Source: Bradyrhizobium australiense
GTDB lineage: Bacteria > Pseudomonadota > Alphaproteobacteria > Rhizobiales > Xanthobacteraceae
Reading direction: 5' to 3'
Assembly (NCBI RefSeq): GCF_013114825.1
Contig: NZ_JAAVLX010000003.1
Coordinates: forward strand, 930,001-994,000
Length of the DNA: 64,000 nt
Below, piece after piece: positions 15,778 through 25,883 of the stretch. Positions within the stretch are counted from its first letter, which is position 1. Each line of letters opens with the position of its first letter. The notes below the pieces were generated by a model that had not been told where the DNA came from, did no database searches, and worked only from the letters and a program-made list of their open reading frames with translations. The position numbers and the translations under genes were made by a program.

Positions 15778-17295
15778 TCATTCCACCTTTGCCCGCGCCC
15801 GGGCCGGCATGATCCGGAAATCGCGGCTCTCCTTCAGCCAGGCGGCACGTTCGTCGCACAGCAATCTGCGGCGAACCTTGCCGGAATCGTCGCGCAGGCA
15901 AATATGGATGGCCTCGAAACTTTCCGGGTGTTTGTAGCGGCTGAGCCGGTCGGCCAGGAACGCTGCCATGCCGTCGGCGACGGCCTGCGCGTCTGTGCCC
16001 CGGTCGAGTTCGAGGATAGCGTGCACCCGCTGCCCGAATTCGGGATCGGGCAAGCCGACCACGACGCAGGAACGCACATCGGGATGTGCCGATACCGCAG
16101 CCTCGACTTCGGCCGGATAAATATTGGCGCCGCCGCGCAGGATCATGTCGGCGAGCCGGTCGCCGAGATAGAGGTAACCTTCCGCGTCGAGCCGGCCGAT
16201 ATCGCCGAGCGATTCCCAGCCGTCGGCGCGGCGTTTCGGTTCCGCGCCGAGATAGTGGTAAGTGGAGCCGGGTCCGTCATTGGGCAGGAAATAGATCTCG
16301 CCGGTTTCGCCGGGGGCGACGTCATTGCCGTCCTCGCCGATGATCCTTAAGCGGCAAGTGTCGCCGATCTTGCCGACGGAGCCCTTGTGCGTCAGCCATT
16401 CGGTGCCGGAGATGATCGTCGCGCCCTGTCGCTCGGTGCCGCCATAGAGCTCGTAGATGCGCTCCGGCCCGAGCCACTCGATCCATTTCTCTTTCAGCCA
16501 TGGCGGCATGGGAGCAGCCATGTGAAACACGATCTGCAGGCTGGACAGGTCGTAGGCGTTACGCACCTCGTCCGGCAGCGCCCAGATCCGGTGCATCATG
16601 GTGGGCACGAAATTGACCCATTGTACGCGGTTCTTCTCGATCAGGCGCAGCGTCTCCTCAGCGTCGAACTTGACGAGGCCGGTGACGCGGCCGCCATTGA
16701 ACAGCGCGGTATGCGACACGATGAACGGCGCGTTGTGATAGAGCGGGCCGGGATTGAGCAGCGAGGCGTTCTGCGGAATGCCCAGCGGCGATGGGGTTGT
16801 TGTCTCCACCACCGCCGGCATGTGATCGAGGATCACTTTGGGCTGTCCGGTCGAGCCGCCGCTGGTCATCGCCTTCCAGTAACGCGCCACCGGATTGATC
16901 ACCGGCTCGTCCGAAAAATCTTCGGGGAGGAAATCGGCGGGCAGCGAGTTCGGCGCGTTCCAGTCCGGCTGGCCACCGACCACGAGAGATGGCTTGAGAA
17001 TGTCGAGCACCGCGGCGGCCTCGCCACGCGGCAGCCGCCAGGTCAGCGACGTCGGCGTCGCGCCACACTTCCACACCGCAAAGGTGGTTTCGAAAAACAC
17101 GTTGCAGTTGGGAAGGCCGATGGCGACGAAATCGCCGGGCTTCACGCCTTTGGCGGCAAAGGCCCGCGCGCGGGCGTTGGCGTTGCGCTCGAGTTGCTGC
17201 CAGGTGAGCGTATCGTTGCCGTGGCTGATCGCGATCGTGTCCGCCGGTTTGCGTTCGGTATACCAGCGCGGCACATCGGCAATGGGGATGAGCAT
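15778..17295 (-). CDS. acyl-CoA ligase (AMP-forming)
   Basis: The 505-residue ANL superfamily enzyme shows the P-loop-like A3 motif MTSGGSTGQPK, A5 YELYGGTERQG, A8 GDIGRLDAEGYLYLGDRLADM and ANIYPAEVE, and a C-terminal SGKVRRR carrying the catalytic Lys. Activation proceeds through an acyl-adenylate to acyl-CoA. Overall it looks like the bile-acid / crotonobetaine CoA ligase branch, but the carboxylate cannot be named. The ATG at 17295 gives the usual LIPIADVPRWYTER start. It stands alone, 162 bases upstream of the HtrA-like gene on the same strand. Confidence 0.87.
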   Translation of the reverse strand: MLIPIADVPRWYTERKPADTIAISHGNDTLTWQQLERNANARARAFAAKGVKPGDFVAIGLPNCNVFFETTFAVWKCGATPTSLTWRLPRGEAAAVLDILKPSLVVGGQPDWNAPNSLPADFLPEDFSDEPVINPVARYWKAMTSGGSTGQPKVILDHMPAVVETTTPSPLGIPQNASLLNPGPLYHNAPFIVSHTALFNGGRVTGLVKFDAEETLRLIEKNRVQWVNFVPTMMHRIWALPDEVRNAYDLSSLQIVFHMAAPMPPWLKEKWIEWLGPERIYELYGGTERQGATIISGTEWLTHKGSVGKIGDTCRLRIIGEDGNDVAPGETGEIYFLPNDGPGSTYHYLGAEPKRRADGWESLGDIGRLDAEGYLYLGDRLADMILRGGANIYPAEVEAAVSAHPDVRSCVVVGLPDPEFGQRVHAILELDRGTDAQAVADGMAAFLADRLSRYKHPESFEAIHICLRDDSGKVRRRLLCDERAAWLKESRDFRIMPARARAKVE

Positions 17296-17645
17296 TGGAG
17301 TCCTCCAGTCGGTCGGCTTTCCCTAAGCCCTTTTTTTGCACTGCGAACGAGGGGTGTCACCGTCCAAGCCTAATCCGCTGACAGGAAGGTTCTGACCGAA
17401 GTCGAGGGCGGCGTCCAGATTGCTGCGACCGCCAGCCCAAGGACCATGCTTGCTGGCAAGAACAATCGACGTTCTCGAACCCGGCTCGCCAATGAACCGT
17501 AGCCTGCTTGGGAGCACGCGCCGGCATTTCCGCGCCCACGGGCCCGGCAAACATCCATTTTTTTCAGAAGGCCTTGAAGCGCAATACTGACCCACCTAGG
17601 TCGCATACTGCAGCCGAACACCACATCCAGCGTGGGAGGAGGACA
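17296..17645. other. 350-base gap upstream of groES
   Basis: This is the divergent promoter region between the acyl-CoA ligase and groESL. No convincing gene is present. I see no CIRCE element (TTAGCACTC...GAGTGCTAA) and no NifA/sigma-54 -24/-12 signature. A CTTGAA at 17573-17578 resembles an RpoH -35 box, but no CCCCATNT-like -10 lies at the right spacing. Confidence 0.5.
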
Positions 17646-19659
<2,014 letters not shown>

Positions 19660-19670
19660 GCAAGTCGCGA

Positions 19671-19706
19671 GGTGATTGGTGGGTCTGCCAGGACGCGCCA
19701 ATCACC
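19671..19706. terminator. hairpin after groEL
   Basis: GGTGATTGG and CCAATCACC form a perfect 9-base-pair stem with an 18-base loop, between the ends of groEL and the convergent HNH gene. There is no T run, so function as terminator is inferred from position. Confidence 0.42.
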
Positions 19707-19754
19707 GTCTCGATGGCGAATGAGTATCTCGCTCTACGGTCGCTGAACCGCTCC

Positions 19755-20312
19755 TTACGGATCGAGCTCGGTATCCCAATACAAATAATCCAGCCAGCTA
19801 TCGTGCAGATAGTTCGGCGGAAATAATCGGCCATTGCGATGCAGTTGATGCACCGTCGGCGCGAACGGCGCTTGCCGCGGAAACATCCTCGCCTGCTGCG
19901 GCGTCAGATTGCCCTTGCGCAGGTTACATGGCGAGCACGCCGCGACGACGTTCTCCCAGGTGGTCTGGCCGCCCTTGCTGCGCGGAATGATGTGATCGAA
20001 GGTCAGGTCGTCATGCGCGTTGCAATACTGGCAGACGAAGCGGTCGCGCAGGAAGACGTTGAAGCGGGTGAATGCGGGATGCGTGGTCGGCTTGACGAAG
20101 GATTTGAGCGATACCACGCTCGGAAGCTGAATCTCGAAGCTCGGGCTGTGCACCGCGCGGTCGTAATGCTCGACGATGTTGACGCGATCGAGAAACACCG
20201 CCTTGATCGCGTCCTGCCACGACCAGAGAGACAGCGGGTAGTAACTCAGCGGCCGGAAATCCGCGTTCAGCACCAGTACCGGCCAACCGCCCTGCGAGAC
20301 ATGTGCGTTCAA
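19755..20312 (-). CDS. HNH endonuclease domain protein
   Basis: The 185-residue protein has an N-terminal domain starting VLVLNADFRPLSYYPLSLWSWQDA, common to this alphaproteobacterial family. The zinc-ribbon HNH core follows: CQYC, then LTFDHIIPRSKGG with the DH pair and the Asn in TTWENVVAACSPCN. The conserved cysteines CxxC...CxxC and the HNH residues are intact, so metal-dependent nuclease activity is plausible. The biological role of this widespread chromosomal family is not settled. There are no restriction-modification or phage genes nearby. It converges on groEL. Confidence 0.88.
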   Translation of the reverse strand: MNAHVSQGGWPVLVLNADFRPLSYYPLSLWSWQDAIKAVFLDRVNIVEHYDRAVHSPSFEIQLPSVVSLKSFVKPTTHPAFTRFNVFLRDRFVCQYCNAHDDLTFDHIIPRSKGGQTTWENVVAACSPCNLRKGNLTPQQARMFPRQAPFAPTVHQLHRNGRLFPPNYLHDSWLDYLYWDTELDP

Positions 20313-20597
20313 GTAACGCTCCTGACCCCCATGTTAGCTGCGAAGCAGCGTGTGCCCTGCATACTACAGGCAGCGTGACGGGATTGTGAAGAGCGCTCCG
20401 GGGCTTATCCAGCAGGGGGAATGCGTGATTCTCCGCCCTGGCGCCGGAAAAGCCTCGGTTCCTGAGCCCGCCAATGGCGGACGTTCACGGTCAATCCATC
20501 GTGATAGGAGGCCCGCGCCGGGCGATCCGACGGGAAGACACGCATTTCCGATAACTCCATACGGGAACGACGAAGAGGTCTATCGTCGCGCTCGCGT

Positions 20598-20801
20598 CTA
20601 CGGTTTGGCGGCACTGGTAACGAGCCTCACGCCCAGACCGAACATAACGGCGCCGGCCGCGTGCCAAGTGCTGTGGCAAGCGCCCGAATCCTGCTTGATG
20701 CGACCGCGACGCGCGCCACCATCACGAAGCTGGGGCCGGGGCTGATCACCCCGACACTGAGCGCGGCGACGATGCTGGCGAGCCCGGCAAGTTTCTTGCA
20801 T
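20598..20801 (-). pseudogene. decayed LysE/RhtB-family exporter
   Basis: On the minus strand GGAGG precedes an ATG at 20801 (MQE). One base later in frame the sequence reads LAGLASIVAALSVGVISPGP and SFVMVARVA...RALATALGTR, the LysE first-helix and loop signature. It then jumps back to the first frame as WHAAGAVMFGLGVRLVTSAAKP and TAG, the usual LysE C-terminus. So an extra A near 20793 shifts the frame, and an internal deletion of well over 100 codons has removed the middle. LysE proteins are about 200 residues with six helices; here only the two ends remain. Confidence 0.7.
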
Positions 20802-20834
20802 TGGCAATCCTCCGGGGCAGGTTATGCGGGCCGA

Positions 20835-21260
20835 CTATTCGGTGTGCGGCGGAGCTTCGACCGCCCAGCCCGGATCGGCGCCGAACGGGTGATCCATGAA
20901 GAACACCCAGGTGCCGTCGGGCATCCGGCGGTGAACTTCCATACCGTGGTGATGCACCTCGGTGCGCTTGCCGTGTTCGTCGGTGCCCTTGATCAGCCAC
21001 TGCGAGCGCGTCATCGCGAAGTCGCCGGAAACCGTCGTATGATGAGTAACGACATCCATGTGCGGCTTCAATCCGACGTAGGCCGCCATCGTCTTGCGGA
21101 TGCCGTCGGCGCCGCGCGCGACACTGCGGCCGCCATGGACCTCGTCGACCTGAACGATCGCGGCTTCGGGGTGGTACATCGCTGCAGCGGCGTCAACGTC
21201 CTGTACGTTGAACGCGCGTGCCAGCCAGAGATTGCAAAGTTCGGGGGACGGAGCACCCAT
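20835..21260 (-). CDS. SnoaL/NTF2-like protein (SgcJ/DUF4440 type)
   Basis: The 141-residue single NTF2-like cone has ELCNLWLARAFNVQDVDAAAAM, YHPEAAIVQVDE, a central strand DVVTHHTTVSGDFAMTRSQW and a C-terminal strand WVFFMDHPFGAD. Members serve as small-molecule hydrolases, isomerases or ligand-binding domains, and nothing here fixes the role. GGAG lies 7 bases before the ATG at 21260; a TTG six bases upstream is an alternative. The gene is 33 bases upstream of the LysE remnant on the same strand and may once have been its operon partner. Confidence 0.77.
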   Translation of the reverse strand: MGAPSPELCNLWLARAFNVQDVDAAAAMYHPEAAIVQVDEVHGGRSVARGADGIRKTMAAYVGLKPHMDVVTHHTTVSGDFAMTRSQWLIKGTDEHGKRTEVHHHGMEVHRRMPDGTWVFFMDHPFGADPGWAVEAPPHTE

Positions 21261-21602
21261 TTTCAACTCCCATATTTTGAAGATTGATCGATGCGATGAG
21301 ATAGCGGCGTCACCCTCCGGTGCAGGGCCGGATTGAAGTCATCCTAAGTTCCTCATCTCGTTTCCCGTTGCGGTAGGTAACGTCTGGCGGAGCGGAAAGC
21401 ACGTTGAAATACCGCCAGCCTCACTTGCGAAACTGCAAGCGGCGCCTACGTCTGCGCCATGGAGGACTGAAACGAGCCCCAACTCGTGTTGGCGGTGCAT
21501 CGGGCAAGCAGCCTCACCGGCGCCGCTAAGCGCTAGACAGCCTGTTTGACGGACGGGGCCGGTCCTGCGCTGCCGTAGCAAGGCTTTGCCGTTAGCAACA
21601 GT
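21261..21602. other. 342-base gap between two minus-strand genes
   Basis: Open frames here are short, Arg/Cys-rich and unlike proteins. No RNA gene, clear hairpin terminator or repeat was recognised. It includes the promoter of the SnoaL-like gene and the downstream region of the NHL-repeat gene (the latter's stop is at 21603). Confidence 0.5.
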
Positions 21603-22571
21603 CTAGATCTTTTCCAGCTTCTGCAGGCATCGCGTGACCCCGACCTCCGGCGGCATCGGCGTATCCGGAAAGCTGGTCTTCCAGTCGGTGACGCCGACCT
21701 CGCCAATATAGATGTCGCCCCTGGAATCCAGCGCGATGCCGTGGGGCGCGAGGAATTTGCCGGCCTCCAGCCCCGGGCCGCTCTCGCCGCCGAGCCGAGC
21801 AATGCGCTTGCCCTTCGAATCCACGATCGAAAGCCGCGGGCCGAGATTGGGCACCTTGCGGTTCACGGCCATGCCGGGACCGAGCTCGCCGACGATGAAC
21901 GTCGGCTGCTTGCCGCCGCAACAACACAGCGCGCACGGCCGGTGCAGAAAATTCCACTGCGTCTCGTATTTGCCGTTGCCGTCGAACACCTGCACGCGAT
22001 GGTTCTCGCGGTCCGCGACATAGACCCAGCCGTCGGAATCGGTTGCGATGTTGTGGACGATGTTGAACTGGCCGGGATCGGTGCCGGGCTCGCCCCAGGT
22101 CATGAGCAGCTTCCCGTCAGGCGAATATTTGTGGACGCAGGCATTGCCGTAGCCGTCGGAGACGTAGATCTCCCCCTTTGGCGACAGCGCGGTATGAGTG
22201 CAGCGGTGAAACGGCTCGCCGCTCATGAACGGCGCCGGCTTGTTCGGGATACCGATCGTAAGCCACACCTTGCCGTCAGTCGTGCACTTGCGCACGGTGT
22301 GATCGCCGTCATCGGTGCAATACAGATTGTCGTCGGCATCGATGTGCAAACCGTGGGCGCGGTTGAACAGGCCTTCGCCCCAGCTCTTGATGAAATTGCC
22401 CTCGCGGTCGAGCACCACCATCGGATGGTCGCCGCGGTTGAAGAGGTAGATGCGGTCCTTGCTGTCGACCGCGACGGAGGCGACGTCGGTCAGGCTCCAC
22501 CCGTCCGGAAGCTTCGCCCAGTTCTCCACCACGCGATAACGGTGTTCGCCCGAACCGAGAATGGTCGACAT
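21603..22571 (-). CDS. NHL-repeat beta-propeller protein
   Basis: The 322-residue protein is built of repeated blades with the NHL signature: VASVAVDSKDRIYLFNRGDH, AHGLHIDADDNLYCTDDGDH, THTALSPKGEIYVSDGYGN, VHNIATDSDGWVYVADRENH, APHGIALDSRGDIYIGEVG. That gives about six blades. It belongs with the propellers related to peptidyl-alpha-hydroxyglycine alpha-amidating lyase, but catalysis cannot be assumed. A Cys cluster (ALCCCGG) lies in a loop at mid-protein. There is no signal peptide, so a cytoplasmic location is likely. The C-terminal LQKLEKI ends normally. Confidence 0.85.
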   Translation of the reverse strand: MSTILGSGEHRYRVVENWAKLPDGWSLTDVASVAVDSKDRIYLFNRGDHPMVVLDREGNFIKSWGEGLFNRAHGLHIDADDNLYCTDDGDHTVRKCTTDGKVWLTIGIPNKPAPFMSGEPFHRCTHTALSPKGEIYVSDGYGNACVHKYSPDGKLLMTWGEPGTDPGQFNIVHNIATDSDGWVYVADRENHRVQVFDGNGKYETQWNFLHRPCALCCCGGKQPTFIVGELGPGMAVNRKVPNLGPRLSIVDSKGKRIARLGGESGPGLEAGKFLAPHGIALDSRGDIYIGEVGVTDWKTSFPDTPMPPEVGVTRCLQKLEKI

Positions 22572-22665
22572 GCGCTTCTCCCCATCTGATATTTAATGGC
22601 CGGCAGTGTTGCAGAGAGCTGCCCTAAGCACGAGAGGGATTTGAGCATGGCACGTTTCTTATGGA

Positions 22666-23331
22666 CTATCCTCCCATATCCTCCGCCGCGATGATGCGCT
22701 GGCGAAGCGCCAGGCGTACCAGTTCGATGTCGGAGGCGACGCCGAGCTTGGTGCGGATCTGATAGCGCGTGTTGGCCGCGGTCTTGACGCTGATATGCAG
22801 CGTGTTTGCGATCTCATCCACGGACTTCTCGGCCAGCAGCATGCGCAGGATTTCGAATTCCCGCGGGCTAAGCGCGTCGATCGCTGAAGGCTCGTCGGCG
22901 AGGCGGTTGATGGCGAGTTCGTGGTCGATATCGGGGCTGAGTGCGATGCGTCCGGCCATGACTTCAGTGATCGCGCGCAGCAGCGCGTCGGGCGGATTGC
23001 TTTTGGTGACAAAGCCGCGTGCTCCCGCCTTGATCGCCTGGACCGCATAGGCAGCGCTTTGGTGCATCGTGAATACGAGGACGCGCGCCGACTTGTCCCA
23101 TTGCCGGATGCGCCTGATGGCCTCGACCCCGCCAATCCCTGGCATCGACAGGTCCATGATGACGAGGTCGGGCCTGGCTTCCTTGTAGACGCGATAGGCG
23201 TCGGCCCCGTTGCCCGCTTCGGCGACGACTCGCAGGCGATCCTGCTTCTGCAACAGCGAGCGATAGCCCTCGCGCACGATGGCATGATCGTCCACCAGCA
23301 TCACGCGCGTTCGGCCGCCGGTATCCGCCAT
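22666..23331 (-). CDS. NarL/FixJ-type response regulator
   Basis: The 221-residue protein has a receiver domain at about residues 8-125 with acidic pair VDDH, phospho-acceptor Asp60 in LVIMDLSMPG, the Thr in VLVFTMHQ and the Lys in GFVTKSNPP. The C-terminal LuxR HTH is LSPREFEILRMLLAEKSVDEIANTLHISVKTAANTRYQIRTKLG. The start codon lies 2 bases after the stop of the histidine kinase, so they are a cognate, co-translated pair. The DUF3280 gene is divergent from the kinase. Such pairs near DUF3280 genes are associated with alcohol-dehydrogenase loci in related genomes, but none is visible here. Confidence 0.92.
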   Translation of the reverse strand: MADTGGRTRVMLVDDHAIVREGYRSLLQKQDRLRVVAEAGNGADAYRVYKEARPDLVIMDLSMPGIGGVEAIRRIRQWDKSARVLVFTMHQSAAYAVQAIKAGARGFVTKSNPPDALLRAITEVMAGRIALSPDIDHELAINRLADEPSAIDALSPREFEILRMLLAEKSVDEIANTLHISVKTAANTRYQIRTKLGVASDIELVRLALRQRIIAAEDMGG

Positions 23332-23333
23332 CT

Positions 23334-24737
23334 CTAAAGCTCCACCCGCATGCTGGGAATGCGGGCGACAAGCCGGGCGCCGCCCATTTCTCTCCGCTCG
23401 AATTGCAAGGTCCCTCCGAGCGAAACCACGCGCTCTTGCATGCCGAGCAGTCCCATGCTGGCTTTCGGCGTGAGGCTAGCCGGCGCCGCTTCGCCGTCGT
23501 CCTCGACGGTCAGGACGACGTCGGCGTCTCCAGCTTCGAGACGCAATTGCACGCGCCGGGCCTGCGCATGTTTTGCTGCATTGGTAATCGCCTCTTGCGC
23601 GATGCGATAAAGGCTGGCGCTGACACCAGGCGACAAATCGTCGGCGTTGCCAGTGACGGCAATCTCAAATTGGGTGCGGCCTTTCTCAAAACGATTCCAG
23701 CTCGCAACCAGACTCTCGAGACTGCCGGTAAGACCAAGTTCCTCGACATCGGGTGGACGCAGGCGCACCAGCGCGCCACGCAGGGTCTCCATCATATGTG
23801 CCGTCGTGCGCGAGATGCCGCGGCATTCCTCGTACAATGGCGGGCATTCGCGCTCCGCGGTGTGGCCGGCGGCGGCAGCCTGCGCCGCGATCGCGGAAAG
23901 CGATTGACCGAATTCGTCGTGCAACTCGCGCGCAAGATGGCGCCGCTCCTCGTCCTGCACTTCGATCAGCTTTAGCGTCAAGGCGTTGCGCTCGGCAAGC
24001 GTTGCCTGCAGCCGCTCCGCAAGGGCGTTGAAGACGCCGGAGATGGCCGACAATTCCGCGAGATCGAAGCGGGGCAGGCGGGCGGAGAGATCGTTCGCCG
24101 CCAGTTGCTGCAGCCCCGTGGCAATGGCCTGGGTTGGCCGCAGCGCGCGCGCCAGCGCGGCGTAGACCGCAACACAAAGCCCTGCCAGCGCGCAAGCCAT
24201 GATCGAGAGCAGCCGGCTTGCGTCGCGCCAGCTCTGGCCGATCTGCGTGGCGGGGTCGAAGGTCGCGACCGCCATGCCCCGTGCACTGCCGGCAACGAGG
24301 ACCGGCAGCGAGACCGGTTCACCCGGACGAAAGATGACGCGATAGAGGGAGGCGAAGATTTCGGGCGCGGCCATTTCGTGGGCGGGCGCCCCGCTGCAGA
24401 CGCCCTGGCGAAACGCGCCGGCGTTGTCCCGGTAGGCAATGCAGAGTCCCGGCTCCATCAGCGACGCGATTCTCTGCAAATCCGGCGTTACGTTGATGGA
24501 CACCGAGAGCCACTGCGCCTGCGATTGCTGCAACGAGAGATCGCGGGCCACGATCTCGGCGATACGGCTCGCTTTGGCCCTGGCGACACGGTCGCTGTCG
24601 AACAAGGCGTAGGCCGCGACGGCGATGAAGCAAACTGCCGCGAGCGCCGCGACGCGTAACGCCAGCCGCAGCTTCAGATCGATGGCGGGCGCAGGCCTCG
24701 CCACGGAGTTGGATGCCTGTCGCAAGCTCCCTCCCAT
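23334..24737 (-). CDS. membrane sensor histidine kinase (HisKA_3/NarX type)
   Basis: About 467 residues. Two TM helices (ALRVAALAAVCFIAVAAYALF near the N-terminus and LLSIMACALAGLCVAVYAAL near 180) bracket a periplasmic sensor that contains two cysteines. A HAMP-like segment follows, then HisKA_3 with the phospho-His in ERRHLARELHDEFGQSLSAI. The HATPase_c domain has ASLYRIAQEAITNAAKHAQA (N box), VEDDGE and MGLLGMQERV. The ATG at 24737 is preferred; a TTG at 24758 is also in frame. It is co-transcribed with the response regulator, 2 bases downstream. The signal is unknown. Confidence 0.9.
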   Translation of the reverse strand: MGGSLRQASNSVARPAPAIDLKLRLALRVAALAAVCFIAVAAYALFDSDRVARAKASRIAEIVARDLSLQQSQAQWLSVSINVTPDLQRIASLMEPGLCIAYRDNAGAFRQGVCSGAPAHEMAAPEIFASLYRVIFRPGEPVSLPVLVAGSARGMAVATFDPATQIGQSWRDASRLLSIMACALAGLCVAVYAALARALRPTQAIATGLQQLAANDLSARLPRFDLAELSAISGVFNALAERLQATLAERNALTLKLIEVQDEERRHLARELHDEFGQSLSAIAAQAAAAGHTAERECPPLYEECRGISRTTAHMMETLRGALVRLRPPDVEELGLTGSLESLVASWNRFEKGRTQFEIAVTGNADDLSPGVSASLYRIAQEAITNAAKHAQARRVQLRLEAGDADVVLTVEDDGEAAPASLTPKASMGLLGMQERVVSLGGTLQFERREMGGARLVARIPSMRVEL

Positions 24738-24899
24738 CGGCTTCGAATATAGAAGCAAATTTCGCCGGGAAGAAAGCGGGGCACGCCAAGATCGGGTATT
24801 TCACCCGGCCGTTCCAGGGAAAGCTGCCGTTTCGGCAGGGCCACAGATCGGTCGATATCGTGACGAAGGCAGCTCCGCATTATCAGTTCCAGGTGCTCC

Positions 24900-25883
24900 A
24901 TGCGCTACATCGCCGCTATCCTCGCTCCGGCCATTGTGCTGGCGTCGCTCGCAACGGCTGGGGCCGCCGAAACGGCCGCGCCGTCTCCGATCAAAATTGC
25001 GGTGTTTCCGTTCGAACTGGAGGATTTCAGCGCCGGGGCGGCCTACGTCCCTCCTGATGACGTCGACCGCGAGCAATTGCGGCTTTCGACGGAGGAAGCC
25101 CGTCGGCTAATCGCGGCGTCCGGACGCTATCAACTGGTCGACGTCAGCGCTGCGAACGACCGGGCGGCGAAAGCCAGCAAGCTGCGGGATTGCGAGGGCT
25201 GCGAAGCCAAGATCGCCGCCGGCCTTGGCGCAGATCAGTCGATGGTCGGGATCGTCTCGCGCATCACCCGAACGGAATACGCGGTCACCTACAAGATACG
25301 CGACGCCAAGTCCGGTTCGATCGTTGCGGTCGAGCAGACGGACTTGCGCATGGGCGCCAATGTGGCCTGGAGCCGCGGGGCGCGGTGGCTGATCCAGAAC
25401 CGTCTGCTAGCGCGGGCGCAGGACAAGCCGCTCATTTTCGCGGTCGCCGAAATCGAATATGTCGACACCTCGGGCGAGGTCATCGATCAAAGCGCCGACC
25501 ATGTGCGTCGCCTGCGCGAATTCGAAGCTTCGCTGCGCAACGATCTGGCGGCGAGCGGAAAGCTGCGAAACGCCGGCCTCGATTGTCCGCCAAACGGCTG
25601 TTCGGTCGGCGACCTCGATGCCGGTCAGTTGCTCGGCAAGGCGCAGGCGGCCGGCGCCGACCTTCTCGTCATCGGCAGCGTTCACAAGATGAGCACGCTC
25701 GTGCAATGGGCGAAATTCGACATCATCGACGTGAAGGCTCGGAAGGTGGTGTTCGAGCGCCTCGTCAGCTTCCGCGGCGATAATGACGAGGCCTGGCGCC
25801 GCGCGGCATCCTTTATCGTCAGGCAAATCAGGGAGGCGGAACTCATGCGCCTCGCGGCAACAGCCCTTCCTCAATCGCCTTAA
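24900..25883 (+). CDS. secreted protein with two DUF3280/DUF2380-like domains
   Basis: The 327-residue protein has a signal peptide (MRYIAAILAPAIVLASLATAGAAE) and two similar halves. Half one, about residues 30-165, runs from IKIAVFPFELEDFSAGA to KIRDAKSGSIV. Half two, about 178-290, runs from PLIFAVAEIEYVDTSGEV to KFDIIDVKARKVV. Each ends with the strand D-x-K-x-G/R and has a Cys pair (CEGCEAK; CPPNGC). The fold resembles periplasmic TolB-N-like domains; the role is unknown. It is divergent from the kinase/regulator operon, suggesting joint control. Its 3' end overlaps the convergent monooxygenase by 41 bases. Confidence 0.8.
   Translation: MRYIAAILAPAIVLASLATAGAAETAAPSPIKIAVFPFELEDFSAGAAYVPPDDVDREQLRLSTEEARRLIAASGRYQLVDVSAANDRAAKASKLRDCEGCEAKIAAGLGADQSMVGIVSRITRTEYAVTYKIRDAKSGSIVAVEQTDLRMGANVAWSRGARWLIQNRLLARAQDKPLIFAVAEIEYVDTSGEVIDQSADHVRRLREFEASLRNDLAASGKLRNAGLDCPPNGCSVGDLDAGQLLGKAQAAGADLLVIGSVHKMSTLVQWAKFDIIDVKARKVVFERLVSFRGDNDEAWRRAASFIVRQIREAELMRLAATALPQSP

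Noticed and set aside
17573..17600. RpoH-like promoter before groES
   Set aside because: CTTGAA matches a -35 box, but no CCCCATNT-like -10 lies at 15-18 bases; kept only as a note.
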